A stretch of DNA of 64,000 nucleotides from Ensifer adhaerens (GTDB lineage: Bacteria; Pseudomonadota; Alphaproteobacteria; Rhizobiales; Rhizobiaceae), in NCBI RefSeq assembly GCF_028993555.1, contig NZ_CP118610.1, positions 930,001-994,000 of the forward strand, given 5' to 3'. Made by a program: the position numbers and the translations under genes. Under the pieces are notes generated by a model. It ran no database searches and was not told where the DNA came from. It was given only the letters and a program-made list of their open reading frames with translations. Below, piece by piece: positions 1 to 9,561 of the stretch; within the stretch, counting starts at the first letter, position 1, and each line of letters starts with the position of its first letter.

Positions 1-299
1 AAGTGACGCTGATGGCGCTGTCGCACATGGTCGATTACAAGGTCTCGGTGCTCGGCTGGCTGGGTGCGGAAGGCGATGGCAAGGGTGGCGATCCGCTCGA
101 CGACATCAAACGCATCGATCCGGCGCTGGTGCAATGCATCTACGGAACCGACGAAGAGGACGATGCCTGCCCTGAACTGAAGGGCACCGGCGTCGACGTC
201 ATCGGCATCGACGGTGGTCACCACTTCGACGAGGACTATCCGGCGCTGACACGGCGGGTGCTCGATGCGCTCGATCGCAGGCTGGCATCGGCGAAGTAA
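1..299 (+). CDS. acvB: AcvB/VirJ family protein, C-terminal fragment
   Basis: Only the last 98 or so codons are in the window; the reading frame is open at the left edge. The visible part has a Cys pair region (DDACPEL) and the GGHHFDEDYPAL motif, which I recognise as the C-terminal alpha/beta-hydrolase end of AcvB/VirJ proteins, with the His of GGHHF as probable catalytic histidine. In Agrobacterium AcvB is a periplasmic lysyl-phosphatidylglycerol hydrolase, usually downstream of the lysyl-PG synthase lpiA/mprF; that partner would lie outside the window. It converges on purN with a 9-base gap. Family assignment is good, the symbol less certain because VirJ and AcvB share this domain. Confidence 0.7.
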   Translation, partial: VTLMALSHMVDYKVSVLGWLGAEGDGKGGDPLDDIKRIDPALVQCIYGTDEEDDACPELKGTGVDVIGIDGGHHFDEDYPALTRRVLDALDRRLASAK

Positions 300-308
300 C
301 GACTTGCT

Positions 309-977
309 TCAGGCGGCAGGCGAGATCAGCGTAGCGTTTGCTTCGGCAGTGCTCCGGCTCACGGCGCGGCCGCCTTCCATGCGCACCTTGCCCTCGGCCA
401 TCATTCGAAGCGCCATCGGATAGGCGCGGTGCTCGACGGTCAGCACGCGTGCTGCAAGGCTGTCGGATGTATCTTCGGGGAGAACCGGCACAACTGCCTG
501 GGCGAGGATCGGGCCTTCGTCCATGCCTTCGGTGACGAAATGCACGGTGCAGCCGGCAACCTTCATGCCGGCGTCGATCGCCCGTTGATGGGTGTGCAAG
601 CCAGGGAAAAGCGGCAACAGCGAGGGGTGGATGTTGAGGATCCGCCCTTCGTGGCGCTGGATGAAGGTGGCGGAGAGCAGCCGCATGTAGCCGGCGAGGC
701 AGATGATATCCGGCGACAGGCGATCGAGCTCGGCAAGGATTGCAGCCTCGTGCGCGTCCTTGCTGTCGAAATCCTTGCGCAGGAAGCTGCGCGTGGCAAT
801 GCCCAGTGCCGCCGCCTTGGCGAGGCCGCCGGCATCCGCCTTGTCGGCGATAACAGCGACGATTTCGGCGGGAAAGCTCGGCTCGGCCGCGGCCTTTGCT
901 AGCGCCAGCATGTTGGAGCCGCCGCCCGAAATGAAGACGACGACCCGCTTCTTCGCTGACGTCACTGCGCTGGTCAT
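309..977 (-). CDS. purN: Phosphoribosylglycinamide formyltransferase (GART)
   Basis: Transfers a formyl group from 10-formyl-tetrahydrofolate to GAR, step 3 of purine synthesis, in the cytoplasm. The 222-residue length is normal. It shows the N-terminal ISGGGSNM nucleotide loop, the catalytic NIHPSLLP segment (Asn and His) and the downstream MDEGPILAQ segment with the catalytic Asp. The ATG at 977 overlaps the purM stop codon as ATGA, so translation is probably coupled. The frame stays open upstream into purM, but the sequence before this Met is Arg-rich shadow translation, so the long version was rejected. Confidence 0.96.
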   Translation of the reverse strand: MTSAVTSAKKRVVVFISGGGSNMLALAKAAAEPSFPAEIVAVIADKADAGGLAKAAALGIATRSFLRKDFDSKDAHEAAILAELDRLSPDIICLAGYMRLLSATFIQRHEGRILNIHPSLLPLFPGLHTHQRAIDAGMKVAGCTVHFVTEGMDEGPILAQAVVPVLPEDTSDSLAARVLTVEHRAYPMALRMMAEGKVRMEGGRAVSRSTAEANATLISPAA

Positions 978-2044
978 AGGGCGAGGCTGCCCTTGTAGAT
1001 CGTGCCGGCTGCACCTTCGGCGCGCGCGACCATCCGGCCAAGCGAAAACACCGTTTCGCCCTCTGCCGTCAGGACGGCGGACACTTCGGCGGCCTTCTCG
1101 GCCGGAACGACGACGATCATGCCCACGCCGCAATTGAAAGTGCGCAGCATCTCGTTGGCGGCGACGCCACCGGTCTGGGCGAGCCACGAGAACACCTTCG
1201 GTGCCTTGATCGCATCAAGGTCGATCTCGGCGGCGAGATGCTTCGGCAGCACGCGCGGAATGTTCTCGGGGAAGCCACCGCCGGTGATGTGGGCGAGCGC
1301 CTTGATCGAGCCCGTTTCGCGGATCGCCTTCAGAAGCGGCTTCACGTAGATGCGTGTCGGCGTCATCAGGAGATCGGCAAGCGTGCCCTCGCCGAAGGGC
1401 GCCGGCGCGTCCCAGGCAAGGCCAGAGAGCGCGACGATCTTGCGAACCAGCGAGTAGCCGTTGGAATGGACGCCTGAGGAGGCGAGGCCGAGGATGACAT
1501 CGCCTTCAGAGATGTCGCCTGCCGGCAGCAACTGACCACGCTCGGCGGCGCCGACGGCGAAGCCGGCGAGGTCGTAGTCGCCGCCCGAATACATGCCGGG
1601 CATCTCGGCCGTCTCGCCGCCGATCAGCGCACAGCCCGCTTCGCGGCAGCCTGCGGCAATACCGGCAACGATGGCCGCACCCTGATCGGGGTCGAGCTTG
1701 CCGGTTGCGAAGTAGTCGAGGAAGAACAGCGGTTCGGCGCCCTGGACCACCAGGTCGTTGACGCACATGGCGACGAGGTCGATGCCGACGGTATCATGCT
1801 TGTTGGCGTCGATGGCGATCTTCAGCTTGGTGCCGACGCCGTCATTGGCAGCAACCAGAACCGGGTCGGTGAAACCCGCCGCCTTCAGATCGAAGAGGCC
1901 GCCGAAGCCGCCGATCTCGCCATCGGCACCTGGACGTCGCGTCGATCGCACATGCGGCTTGATCTTCTCGACCATGAGGTTGCCGGCGTCGATATCCACG
2001 CCCGCGTCGCTATAGGTGAGGCCGTTCTTTCCCGACTGGCTCAT
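974..2044 (-). CDS. purM: Phosphoribosylformylglycinamidine cyclo-ligase (AIR synthetase)
   Basis: Closes the imidazole ring of AIR with ATP, step 5 of purine synthesis. The 356-residue protein has the usual opening [13 protein letters not shown], the glycine-rich [12 protein letters not shown] segment, [10 protein letters not shown] and the [13 protein letters not shown] motif of PurM proteins. The chosen ATG at 2044 follows TTGGAGAACGAGC; upstream in-frame sequence is not conserved-looking. It is the first gene of a purM-purN pair with a 4-base overlap. The 371-bp region upstream is shared with the divergent membrane protein at 2416. Confidence 0.97.
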   Translation of the reverse strand: MSQSGKNGLTYSDAGVDIDAGNLMVEKIKPHVRSTRRPGADGEIGGFGGLFDLKAAGFTDPVLVAANDGVGTKLKIAIDANKHDTVGIDLVAMCVNDLVVQGAEPLFFLDYFATGKLDPDQGAAIVAGIAAGCREAGCALIGGETAEMPGMYSGGDYDLAGFAVGAAERGQLLPAGDISEGDVILGLASSGVHSNGYSLVRKIVALSGLAWDAPAPFGEGTLADLLMTPTRIYVKPLLKAIRETGSIKALAHITGGGFPENIPRVLPKHLAAEIDLDAIKAPKVFSWLAQTGGVAANEMLRTFNCGVGMIVVVPAEKAAEVSAVLTAEGETVFSLGRMVARAEGAAGTIYKGSLAL

Positions 2045-2415
2045 GCTCGTTCTCCAAGGCTCGTCGTGCGACAGGTATTTTGCGGATGCGATTGGCACGA
2101 CAGGCAAGGGAGTGCAAGCCGAGAGCATGGATTGGCGGCGTTTTTTCAACATTTTGCCCATATCCCACGGTAGAAGCGGAACAGCATGGCTCCAAACCGT
2201 GTGGCCTCGCCCGGTTGGACTTGACCGGCGCCCGCGCCGCCCCCTATCTCCTCTAAAGGGTTGTGATACGTGATCGGCGCGCGCGGCGCGCCAGAGTGGG
2301 ATGAGGAAAAGTGTGCGCGGTTTGCCGCCCGCATCCCTCTCTCGCTTACGAGAAACGATCACGTTTATGATTTCAGGTCGATCCGACCTAAACATCGTGA
2401 TCCAAAGGGAGTGTC
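2045..2415. other. Divergent intergenic region purM / AI-2E-like gene
   Basis: This 371-bp stretch holds no gene I can support. It contains a GC palindrome at 2276-2292 and, next to the rightward gene, nested inverted repeats: GATCACG (2357-2363) with CGTGATC (2396-2402), enclosing AGGTCG (2375-2380) and CGACCT (2384-2389). The inner repeat is centred about 34 bases upstream of the start at 2416, close to the Shine-Dalgarno AAAGGGAG. It could be an operator or leader structure. No PurR-type box was identified by eye. Confidence 0.5.
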
Positions 2416-3537
2416 ATGGATATCAAGGTCAGCGGTTCCGGATTGCAGCGCCAGGTCATCTTCTGGCTGCTGGTGCTTGCCGCCTTCATTGCATTCCTCA
2501 TGGTTTTCAGCTCGATCCTGCTGCCGTTCCTTGCCGGCATGGCGCTTGCCTACTTCCTCGATCCGGTGGCCGATCGTCTCGAGCGGCTGGGCTTGAGCCG
2601 GCTGATGGCGACGGTCGTGATCCTGGTCGGCTTCGTCGTGGTCTTCGTGCTGGCACTCATGGTCATCATTCCTGTTGTCGTCAGCCAGGCCTCGGATTTC
2701 ATCGCCAACATTCCGGGCTATGCGGCGAAGCTGCAGGTGCTGGTCAATGAGGCGCAGACGCGACTGATCCCGGACTGGCTGGCGAGCCAGATGCCGTCGC
2801 TCAAGCAGAGTTCGGGTAGGCTGCTGGAGCAGGCGGCCGCGTTTGTCGGTACGCTCTTCCAGCAGATCTGGAACTCCGGCGTGGCATTGCTTGACGTCAT
2901 CTCGCTGCTGGTCGTTACCCCCGTCGTCGCTTTCTATATTCTGCTCGACTGGGACCGGATGGTCGAGAAGGTCGACAGCTGGGTTCCGCGCGACTACGTC
3001 TCGGATGTGCGCCAGATCGCCCGCGACATGAACGCGACGATCGCCGGTTTCGTGCGCGGGCAGGGCTCGCTCTGCGTCATTCTTGGCCTCTACTACGGCA
3101 TCGGCCTGTCCCTGGTCGGCCTCAACTTCGGCCTGCTGATCGGCCTCTTTGCCGGCATGATCAGCTTCATTCCCTATGTCGGATCCATGGTCGGCCTCGT
3201 GCTCGCCGTCGGCGTTGCCCTGGTGCAGTTCTGGCCGGACTACCTCTGGATCGGCCTTGTGCTTGCAGTCTTCTTCAGCGGCCAGTTCATGGAGGGAAAC
3301 ATCCTCCAGCCGAAGCTGGTGGGCAAAAGCGTCGGCCTTCATCCGGTCTGGCTGATGTTTGCCCTGCTTGCCTTCGGCGCGCTCTTCGGCTTCGTCGGTC
3401 TGCTGGTGGCGGTGCCGGCAGCGGCGGCCATTGGCGTGCTTGTCCGCTTCGGCATCCAGCGATACCTTGATAGCGACCTCTATCATGGGCACGGCAAGGC
3501 CGTGGAAAAGAAGGCGAAGAGCGACAAGGCCGCCTGA
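2416..3537 (+). CDS. AI-2E family transporter / PerM-like membrane protein
   Basis: A 373-residue polytopic inner-membrane protein: two N-terminal helices (about residues 15-60), a third near 65-90, a central soluble segment, then a block of hydrophobic helices from about 150 to 350, as in the PF01594 family. Members include TqsA (AI-2 export) and PerM; most rhizobial homologues have no proven substrate, so I give no symbol. The start has a clear ribosome site, AAAGGGAGTGTC, before ATG. The hda gene follows 26 bases after the stop, so they are probably cotranscribed. Confidence 0.88.
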   Translation: MDIKVSGSGLQRQVIFWLLVLAAFIAFLMVFSSILLPFLAGMALAYFLDPVADRLERLGLSRLMATVVILVGFVVVFVLALMVIIPVVVSQASDFIANIPGYAAKLQVLVNEAQTRLIPDWLASQMPSLKQSSGRLLEQAAAFVGTLFQQIWNSGVALLDVISLLVVTPVVAFYILLDWDRMVEKVDSWVPRDYVSDVRQIARDMNATIAGFVRGQGSLCVILGLYYGIGLSLVGLNFGLLIGLFAGMISFIPYVGSMVGLVLAVGVALVQFWPDYLWIGLVLAVFFSGQFMEGNILQPKLVGKSVGLHPVWLMFALLAFGALFGFVGLLVAVPAAAAIGVLVRFGIQRYLDSDLYHGHGKAVEKKAKSDKAA

Positions 3538-3563
3538 TTTCCGACGATTGTCCCGAGTACAGC

Positions 3564-4253
3564 ATGACAAAACGCCCATTTGAACAAATACCCCTGGCCT
3601 TCGGCCACGACCCGGCGACGGGTCGTGAGGATCTGCTCGTCTCCGACAGGCTGAGCGCTGCGATCGCCATCGTCGATCACTGGCCCGACTGGCCGTCGCC
3701 GGTCGTCATCATCGCCGGACCGGTCGGTTCCGGCAAATCGCATCTTGCCGGCATCTGGAAAGAGCGGGCAGGGGCCGAGACGATCCATCCGCTCGCTGGT
3801 TCCGATGCGGCCCTGATCGCGGCGGAGAAGCCTGTTCTCTTCGAGGATGCCGATCGCACCGGCTTTGACGACACCACGCTGTTCCACGTCATCAACAACG
3901 TTCGCCAACATGGCACCGGCCTGTTGATGACGACACGGCTCTGGCCGATGTCCTGGCCGGTCAAGTTGCCGGATCTGCGCTCGCGCCTGAAGGCGGCGAC
4001 CGTCGTCGAGATCGGCGAGCCGGATGACGAGTTGCTGACGCAGGTGCTGATCAAGCTTTTCGCCGACCGTCAGCTCTTCGTTGACGAGCGGCTGGTAGGC
4101 TACATCGTTCAGCGCATGGAGCGCTCGCTCGAGGCGGCGCAGACGATCGTCGAGCGCATCGACCATCTGGCGCTTTCTCGCGGAACGAAGCTCAGCCGGG
4201 CACTCGCGTCCGAAGTTCTCGAAGAGCTGGGGAATCAGCGGCGGTCCGATTGA
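3564..4253 (+). CDS. hdaA: Hda/HdaA, DnaA regulatory inactivation protein
   Basis: A 229-residue AAA+ protein resembling domain III of DnaA without the DNA-binding domain. Residues 8-13 (QIPLAF) match the sliding-clamp-binding motif of Hda proteins, and Walker A is GPVGSGKS at residues 52-59, with Walker B-like LFEDAD at 91-96. In enterobacteria and Caulobacter, Hda bound to the DNA-loaded clamp stimulates DnaA-ATP hydrolysis and blocks re-initiation. It lies between a PerM-like gene and ppk, an arrangement I recall from other alphaproteobacteria. Confidence 0.88.
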   Translation: MTKRPFEQIPLAFGHDPATGREDLLVSDRLSAAIAIVDHWPDWPSPVVIIAGPVGSGKSHLAGIWKERAGAETIHPLAGSDAALIAAEKPVLFEDADRTGFDDTTLFHVINNVRQHGTGLLMTTRLWPMSWPVKLPDLRSRLKAATVVEIGEPDDELLTQVLIKLFADRQLFVDERLVGYIVQRMERSLEAAQTIVERIDHLALSRGTKLSRALASEVLEELGNQRRSD

Positions 4254-4311
4254 CTGTCACAGAACCGTCGTCAAACTGAGATAGCCGGTGCAGCCGGAGC
4301 AATGGGATCGA

Positions 4312-6504
4312 ATGGGCATGGATAACGCGGTATCGGCGGTGAACGAAAATCAGGCAGCGGCGGAAGATGTCGACCTGCTGACCAGCCCGCAGCGCTTCAT
4401 CAATCGCGAATTCTCCTGGCTGCAGTTCAATCGTCGCGTGCTCGAAGAAACGTTGAACACGGCGCATCCGCTGCTGGAGCGCATTCGCTTCCTGTCGATC
4501 TCTGCTGCCAACCTCGACGAATTTTTCATGGTGCGCGTCGCGGGCCTGGAAGGCCAGGTGCGCCAGGGCCTTTCCATGCGCTCGCCCGATGGCAAGACGC
4601 CAGTCGAACAGCTCGAAGACATCTTGAAGGAAATCGACAACCTGCAGATGGAGCAGCAGGCCTCGCTTGCCGTCCTGCAGCAGTATCTCGCCAAGGAAGA
4701 CATCTTGATCGTCCGCCCGGCATCGCTGTCGGCGCAGGACAAGAGCTGGCTTGCCAACGAATTCGACCAGTCGATTTTCCCTGTGCTGACGCCGCTTTCG
4801 ATCGACCCGGCCCACCCGTTCCCGTTCATTCCGAACCTCGGCTTCTCGATGGGCCTGCAGCTCGTCAGCAAGACCGGTCGCGAGCCGATGACGGCGCTCT
4901 TGCGCCTGCCGGTCGCGCTCGATCGCTTCATCCGGCTGCCGGATGTCAAGAACGTCATCCGCTACATTACGCTCGAAGATATGGTCAGCCAGTTCATCGA
5001 CCGGCTGTTCCCCGGCTACGAGGTCAAGGGTTCCGGTACCTTCCGCATCATCCGCGACAGCGATATCGAAGTGGAAGAAGAGGCCGAAGATCTGGTGCGC
5101 TTCTTCGAAACCGCTCTGAAGCGCCGCCGCCGCGGTTCGGTGATCCGCATCGAGACCGATTCGGAAATGCCGGCATCGCTGCGCCAGTTCGTCGTGCAGG
5201 AGCTCGGCGTCCCGGAAAACCGCATCGCCGTGTTGCCGGGCCTGCTGGCGCTCAACACGCTTTCGGAGATCACCAAGGCGCCGCGGGACGATCTGCGCTT
5301 CGAGCCCTACAATCCGCGCTTTCCAGAGCGGGTACGCGAACACGCCGGCGATTGCCTGGCTGCGATCCGCGAAAAGGACATGGTGGTCCACCACCCCTAT
5401 GAATCCTTCGACGTTGTCGTGCAGTTCCTCTTGCAGGCGGCGCGCGATCCGGATGTCGTTGCCATCAAGCAGACGCTCTATCGCACCTCGAATGACAGCC
5501 CGATCGTGCGCGCGTTGATCGACGCGGCCGAGGCCGGCAAGTCGGTGACGGCGCTGGTCGAGCTCAAGGCCCGTTTCGACGAGGAGGCCAATATTCGCTG
5601 GGCGCGCGACCTCGAACGCGCCGGCGTGCAGGTCGTCTTCGGCTTCATCGAACTCAAGACCCACGCCAAGATGTCGATGGTGGTGCGGCGCGAGGAAGGC
5701 AAGCTCAGGACCTACTGCCACCTCGGCACCGGCAACTACCATCCGGTGACGGCGAAGATATACACCGACCTGTCGTTCTTCACCTGCAATCCGGTGATCG
5801 CCCACGACATGGCGAACATCTTCAACTTCATCACCGGCTATGGTGAGCCGGAGGCCGGCATGAAGCTGGCGGTTTCGCCGCACACGCTGCGCCCGCGCAT
5901 CCTCAAGCACGTGGATGAAGAGATCGAGCATGCCAAGGCCGGGCGCCCGGCAGCGATCTGGATGAAGATGAATTCGCTCGTCGATCCGGAAATCATCGAC
6001 GCGCTCTACAAGGCCAGCCGCGCCGGCGTCGAGATCGACCTCGTGGTGCGCGGCATCTGCTGCCTTCGTCCGCAGGTCCCGGGTCTGTCAGACAATATCC
6101 GTGTCAAGTCCATCGTCGGTCGTTTCCTCGAACATTCCCGCATATTCTGCTTTGGCAATGGCCATGGGCTTCCATCGGAAAATGCCCTTGTCTATATCGG
6201 CTCGGCGGATATGATGCCGCGCAATCTGGATCGGCGGGTCGAGACGCTCGTGCCTCTCATCAACCGGACTGTGCACGAACAGGTTCTGTCGCAGATCATG
6301 CTGGGCAATCTCATCGACAACCAGCAGAGCTACGAAATTCTTCCTGATGGCACCTCTCGCCGGATGGAAGTCGGCAAGGACGCCGAGCCTTTCAACGCAC
6401 AGCACTATTTCATGACCAATCCCAGCCTCTCCGGCCGGGGTGAGGCCCTGAAGTCCAGCGCACCGAAGCTCATTGCCGGCTGGAAGAGCGGCTGGCACAA
6501 ATAA
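4312..6504 (+). CDS. ppk: Polyphosphate kinase 1
   Basis: Polymerises the ATP gamma-phosphate into inorganic polyphosphate. About 730 residues, typical of PPK1, with the N-terminal PSREFSWL-like segment ([17 protein letters not shown]), the autophosphorylated histidine in LKTHAKM (His451 in this numbering) and the second catalytic histidine in FLEHSRI (His608). The start is uncertain: in-frame GTG 4288, ATG 4312 and ATG 4318 are all possible; GGAG at 4296-4299 best suits 4312. The ppx gene follows after 11 bases, so synthesis and breakdown of polyphosphate appear to share a transcript. Confidence 0.96.
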   Translation: MGMDNAVSAVNENQAAAEDVDLLTSPQRFINREFSWLQFNRRVLEETLNTAHPLLERIRFLSISAANLDEFFMVRVAGLEGQVRQGLSMRSPDGKTPVEQLEDILKEIDNLQMEQQASLAVLQQYLAKEDILIVRPASLSAQDKSWLANEFDQSIFPVLTPLSIDPAHPFPFIPNLGFSMGLQLVSKTGREPMTALLRLPVALDRFIRLPDVKNVIRYITLEDMVSQFIDRLFPGYEVKGSGTFRIIRDSDIEVEEEAEDLVRFFETALKRRRRGSVIRIETDSEMPASLRQFVVQELGVPENRIAVLPGLLALNTLSEITKAPRDDLRFEPYNPRFPERVREHAGDCLAAIREKDMVVHHPYESFDVVVQFLLQAARDPDVVAIKQTLYRTSNDSPIVRALIDAAEAGKSVTALVELKARFDEEANIRWARDLERAGVQVVFGFIELKTHAKMSMVVRREEGKLRTYCHLGTGNYHPVTAKIYTDLSFFTCNPVIAHDMANIFNFITGYGEPEAGMKLAVSPHTLRPRILKHVDEEIEHAKAGRPAAIWMKMNSLVDPEIIDALYKASRAGVEIDLVVRGICCLRPQVPGLSDNIRVKSIVGRFLEHSRIFCFGNGHGLPSENALVYIGSADMMPRNLDRRVETLVPLINRTVHEQVLSQIMLGNLIDNQQSYEILPDGTSRRMEVGKDAEPFNAQHYFMTNPSLSGRGEALKSSAPKLIAGWKSGWHK

Positions 6505-6515
6505 ACTGGAATTGC

Positions 6516-8039
6516 ATGGTCGAATCTGAAGCGCAGGGGCGTTTGCCCGGCATCCGCCCGGTTTCCGTTGTCGATATCGGTTCGAACTCCATCCGCCTTG
6601 TCGTCTATGAAGGCCTGAGCCGCTCGCCGGCCATGCTGTTCAACGAAAAGGTGATGTGCGGTCTCGGCAAGGGCATCGACGCTACCGGACGCATGGACGA
6701 AGAAAGCGTCGAGCGTGCGCTCAAGGCGCTGCATCGCTTCCATGCGCTCTCGAAGCAGGCGCGTGCCACGTCCATGTATGTGCTCGCCACGGCCGCTGCG
6801 CGCGAGGCGAGCAACGGCCCGGCCTTTATCGAGAAGGCGGAGGCGATCCTCGGTCACAAGGTCCGCATCCTCACCGGCGAGGAGGAGGCCTATTATTCCG
6901 CCATGGGTATCGTCAGCGGCTATTACGACCCCGACGGTGTCGTTGGCGACCTTGGCGGTGGTTCGCTTGAACTCGTCGATGTCTCGGGCACCAAGATCGG
7001 CAAGGGCATCACCCTACCTCTCGGGGGTATCCGCCTGTTCGAACACAGCAATGGCTCGCTGACGAAAGCACGCACCTGGGTGCGCAAGTTCATGAAGAAC
7101 TCGGCTGTCCTGAGAACCGGAACGGGCCGAACCTTCTATGCCGTCGGCGGTACCTGGCGCTCGATCGCCAAGCTGCACATGGAGATCCGCGACTATCCGC
7201 TGCACATGATGCAGGGCTACGAAATTTCCTTCGACGAGGCGATGGCGCTGCTGCCTGAAGTGATCGAGCCGAAAAACATCAAGCCCTCGGCCTATTCGAC
7301 GATCTCGAAGAGCCGCCGCAGCCTGCTGCCGTTCGGGGCGATCGCCATGCAGGAGGCGCTGTCGATCATGAAGCCGGAGCGGATTTCGTTCTCGGCACTC
7401 GGCGTGCGCGAAGGCTATCTGTTCTCGTTGCTGAAGGACGAGGAACGCGCCCAGGATCCGCTGCTGACGGCGGCGAACGAAATCGCCATCCTGCGCGCCC
7501 GCTCGCCCGAGCACGCCCGCGAACTTGCCGATTGGACCGGCCGTATGGTGCCGTTCTTCGGCATCGAGGAAACCGAGGAGGAGAGCCGTTATCGCCAGGC
7601 AGCGTGCCTTCTCGCCGATATCAGCTGGCGCGCACATCCGGATTATCGCGGCCTGCAGGCGCTGAACATCATCGCCCATTCGACCTTCTCCGGTATCACG
7701 CATGCAGGCCGCGCCTATATCGCGCTCGCCAACTACTACCGCTTCGAAGGGCTGAACGATGACGGCGCCACGAACGCGCTTGCCGGCATCACCACACCGC
7801 GCTTGCTCGAACTGGCAAAGCTGCTCGGTGGTCTGCTGCGTGTCGCCTACCTGTTCTCGGCGTCGATGCCGGGGATTGCGCAGAACCTGACGTTCCGCAA
7901 GTCGTCCCAGCCGGACGTGGATCTCGAAATCGTCGTTCCGGCCGCCTACTCGGAGTTCGCCGGCGAGCGGCTCGACGGGCGCCTGCAGCAACTCGGCAAG
8001 CTCACCGGCAAGAGGCTCGCTTTCCACTTCGAGAGCTGA
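6516..8039 (+). CDS. ppx: Exopolyphosphatase, Ppx/GppA family
   Basis: A 507-residue member of the ASKHA-fold Ppx/GppA phosphatases, which release phosphate from polyphosphate ends and in some members cleave pppGpp. Visible motifs are the phosphate-1 loop VVDIGSNSIRLVVYEG near the N terminus, EEEAYYSA, and phosphate-2 loop GDLGGGSLELVD around residues 145-156. The C-terminal part corresponds to the HD-like region of the long family members. It immediately follows ppk and ends before a strong terminator. Ppx versus GppA activity cannot be separated from sequence alone. Confidence 0.93.
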   Translation: MVESEAQGRLPGIRPVSVVDIGSNSIRLVVYEGLSRSPAMLFNEKVMCGLGKGIDATGRMDEESVERALKALHRFHALSKQARATSMYVLATAAAREASNGPAFIEKAEAILGHKVRILTGEEEAYYSAMGIVSGYYDPDGVVGDLGGGSLELVDVSGTKIGKGITLPLGGIRLFEHSNGSLTKARTWVRKFMKNSAVLRTGTGRTFYAVGGTWRSIAKLHMEIRDYPLHMMQGYEISFDEAMALLPEVIEPKNIKPSAYSTISKSRRSLLPFGAIAMQEALSIMKPERISFSALGVREGYLFSLLKDEERAQDPLLTAANEIAILRARSPEHARELADWTGRMVPFFGIEETEEESRYRQAACLLADISWRAHPDYRGLQALNIIAHSTFSGITHAGRAYIALANYYRFEGLNDDGATNALAGITTPRLLELAKLLGGLLRVAYLFSASMPGIAQNLTFRKSSQPDVDLEIVVPAAYSEFAGERLDGRLQQLGKLTGKRLAFHFES

Positions 8040-8063
8040 GCTCAGAACGCTTGGAACTAAAAA

Positions 8064-8095
8064 GGCGCGCAAGCTCAAGCCTGCGCGCCTTTTTT
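8064..8095. terminator. Rho-independent terminator after ppx, probably bidirectional
   Basis: Perfect 8-bp stem GGCGCGCA (8064-8071) / TGCGCGCC (8082-8089) followed by a T run 8090-8095; an A run precedes the stem, so it can also serve the convergent minus-strand gene ending at 8098. Confidence 0.88.
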
Positions 8096-8097
8096 GA

Positions 8098-9456
8098 TTA
8101 CTCGGCCTTCAGAAAGTCGCCGACTTCGAGCAGCACGAATTCGTTGTCGTCGGCCTTGTCGAGCGCGCGGCCGGCCGAGAACGGCAGGTTGTTGTCGTTG
8201 CCGACGATGATATGGGTCTCATCGACGCGGTCGACGTTCTCGATGGTGACGAAGGGCATGTCGTAGAAGCCTTCGCCGCCGCCCTGGCGCTTCTTGTTGT
8301 CCGGGTCGGCGATCTTCAAGAGATCGATGTAGCCGATCTTGCGCACGGCCTTGCCGACATTGCTGTCGTCGAAGGCGATCTTGTAGATGCGCTTGACCTT
8401 GGAGCCGGTGGCAAAGCAGTCCGGCTTCGGGTCCTTCGGATCGGCGCAGGCCTTGTCGACCGTGCCGGCGCCGTTGTCGCGCTCGATCACCAGTGCTGTT
8501 CTGTCGTCGAGCATGTTGAAGTCGCCGATCGCTTCGCCCCCTTCGGCAAGCGGATAGAGCCAGCTGCGGCCGGTCCACGCCTTGCTGGCGACATCGAGTT
8601 CGATGATGCGCAGCGCCGGCCGACCCTCGGCCTGCTCGACCGTCTCGCTGTCGGTCCAGAGCGGGCCTTCGAGCAGACCGTAGAGCTTGGAGCCGTCCTT
8701 CGAAAGGGCCATGCCTTCATAGCCGCCGGAACGCTTCAGGTTGAAAGCGGGCGTCTTCTTCGACGGATCGGCCTGCAGTGTCAGCGTTGGATTGTCGGGT
8801 GACAGGACCGGCTTGCCGTCGACAGTGGTCGCAATCACGTCCGTCAGCTTGCCTTCGAGGTCGAACTTGAGAATGTACGGACCAAACTCCTCGCCAACCC
8901 AGAAGCCGTCGGCAACCGGCTGGATCGATTCGAAGTCGAAGTCAGCGCCGGTGAGATAACGCTTGTCGGAACCTTCCATGACGATCGGGAAAGGCGCCTT
9001 CTTGTCCGGGTCAGTCAAAAACAGCGTCTTCAGTGCCTCGACCTTGCCGGCGTCCCAGTCCATCTTGACGTGATGCAGCATCAGCATGGCGTCGGTGGAG
9101 TTCAGCTTGTTGCCGAAACCATTGTCGGAGAGGCTCCAAAAGGTGCCGTCTTCCAACGCCTTGATGCCGGAGAAACCCTGCATCGGCTGTCCGTCGAAGG
9201 GCAGCGACAGGCCGGTCGGACGAACGCCGTCCTTGCCGGGCACGGTGCCGAGTGCCTCGGCGCGCTTGCGGTCCGCAGTGGTGAATTTGCCCGAAGTCTT
9301 CAGGTATTCTGGTGCGTCGGAAGGAGCCGCGATGATCGTGTTCGCCGGCAGGATCGCGTGACCCTTCAGGGTCGCGGTGAAGGACTTTTCCTCGGCCGAG
9401 GCGGCCATCGTCATCAAAAGAGAGAGTGCCGCGGTGGCGAGAAGCGTTTTCGTCAT
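8098..9456 (-). CDS. Secreted esterase-like / phytase-like beta-propeller protein
   Basis: A 452-residue protein with a Sec signal peptide (MTKTLLATAALSLL..., cleavage near ASAEE) and the layout of the PF13449 'esterase-like activity of phytase' family: GFSGIKALEDGTFWSLSDNGFG, DFDFESIQP, and SGGYEGMALSKDGSKLYGLLEG. These are calcium-binding beta-propellers of uncertain substrate, exported to the periplasm or medium. The chosen ATG (9456) has GGTGA upstream; an in-frame ATG at 9468 is an alternative. It stands alone, convergent with ppx. Confidence 0.85.
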   Translation of the reverse strand: MTKTLLATAALSLLMTMAASAEEKSFTATLKGHAILPANTIIAAPSDAPEYLKTSGKFTTADRKRAEALGTVPGKDGVRPTGLSLPFDGQPMQGFSGIKALEDGTFWSLSDNGFGNKLNSTDAMLMLHHVKMDWDAGKVEALKTLFLTDPDKKAPFPIVMEGSDKRYLTGADFDFESIQPVADGFWVGEEFGPYILKFDLEGKLTDVIATTVDGKPVLSPDNPTLTLQADPSKKTPAFNLKRSGGYEGMALSKDGSKLYGLLEGPLWTDSETVEQAEGRPALRIIELDVASKAWTGRSWLYPLAEGGEAIGDFNMLDDRTALVIERDNGAGTVDKACADPKDPKPDCFATGSKVKRIYKIAFDDSNVGKAVRKIGYIDLLKIADPDNKKRQGGGEGFYDMPFVTIENVDRVDETHIIVGNDNNLPFSAGRALDKADDNEFVLLEVGDFLKAE

Positions 9457-9561
9457 GAAAGTCACCATGGGTTGGAAGCCAAAGACGGCCATCCGATAGG
9501 CGGCTTTGATGACGGTTGGGTGATGCTTGCCTTACAGGGCGATGAAGCTTTGGTGACAGGC

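Noticed and set aside
2365..3579. Long minus-strand frame opposite the AI-2E-like gene
   Set aside because: It is the reverse image of a well-supported membrane-protein gene; its translation is rich in Asp, His and Arg with no family motif and no ribosome site.
4192..5931. 579-codon minus-strand frame opposite ppk
   Set aside because: Antisense shadow of ppk in GC-rich DNA; no motif or start signal.
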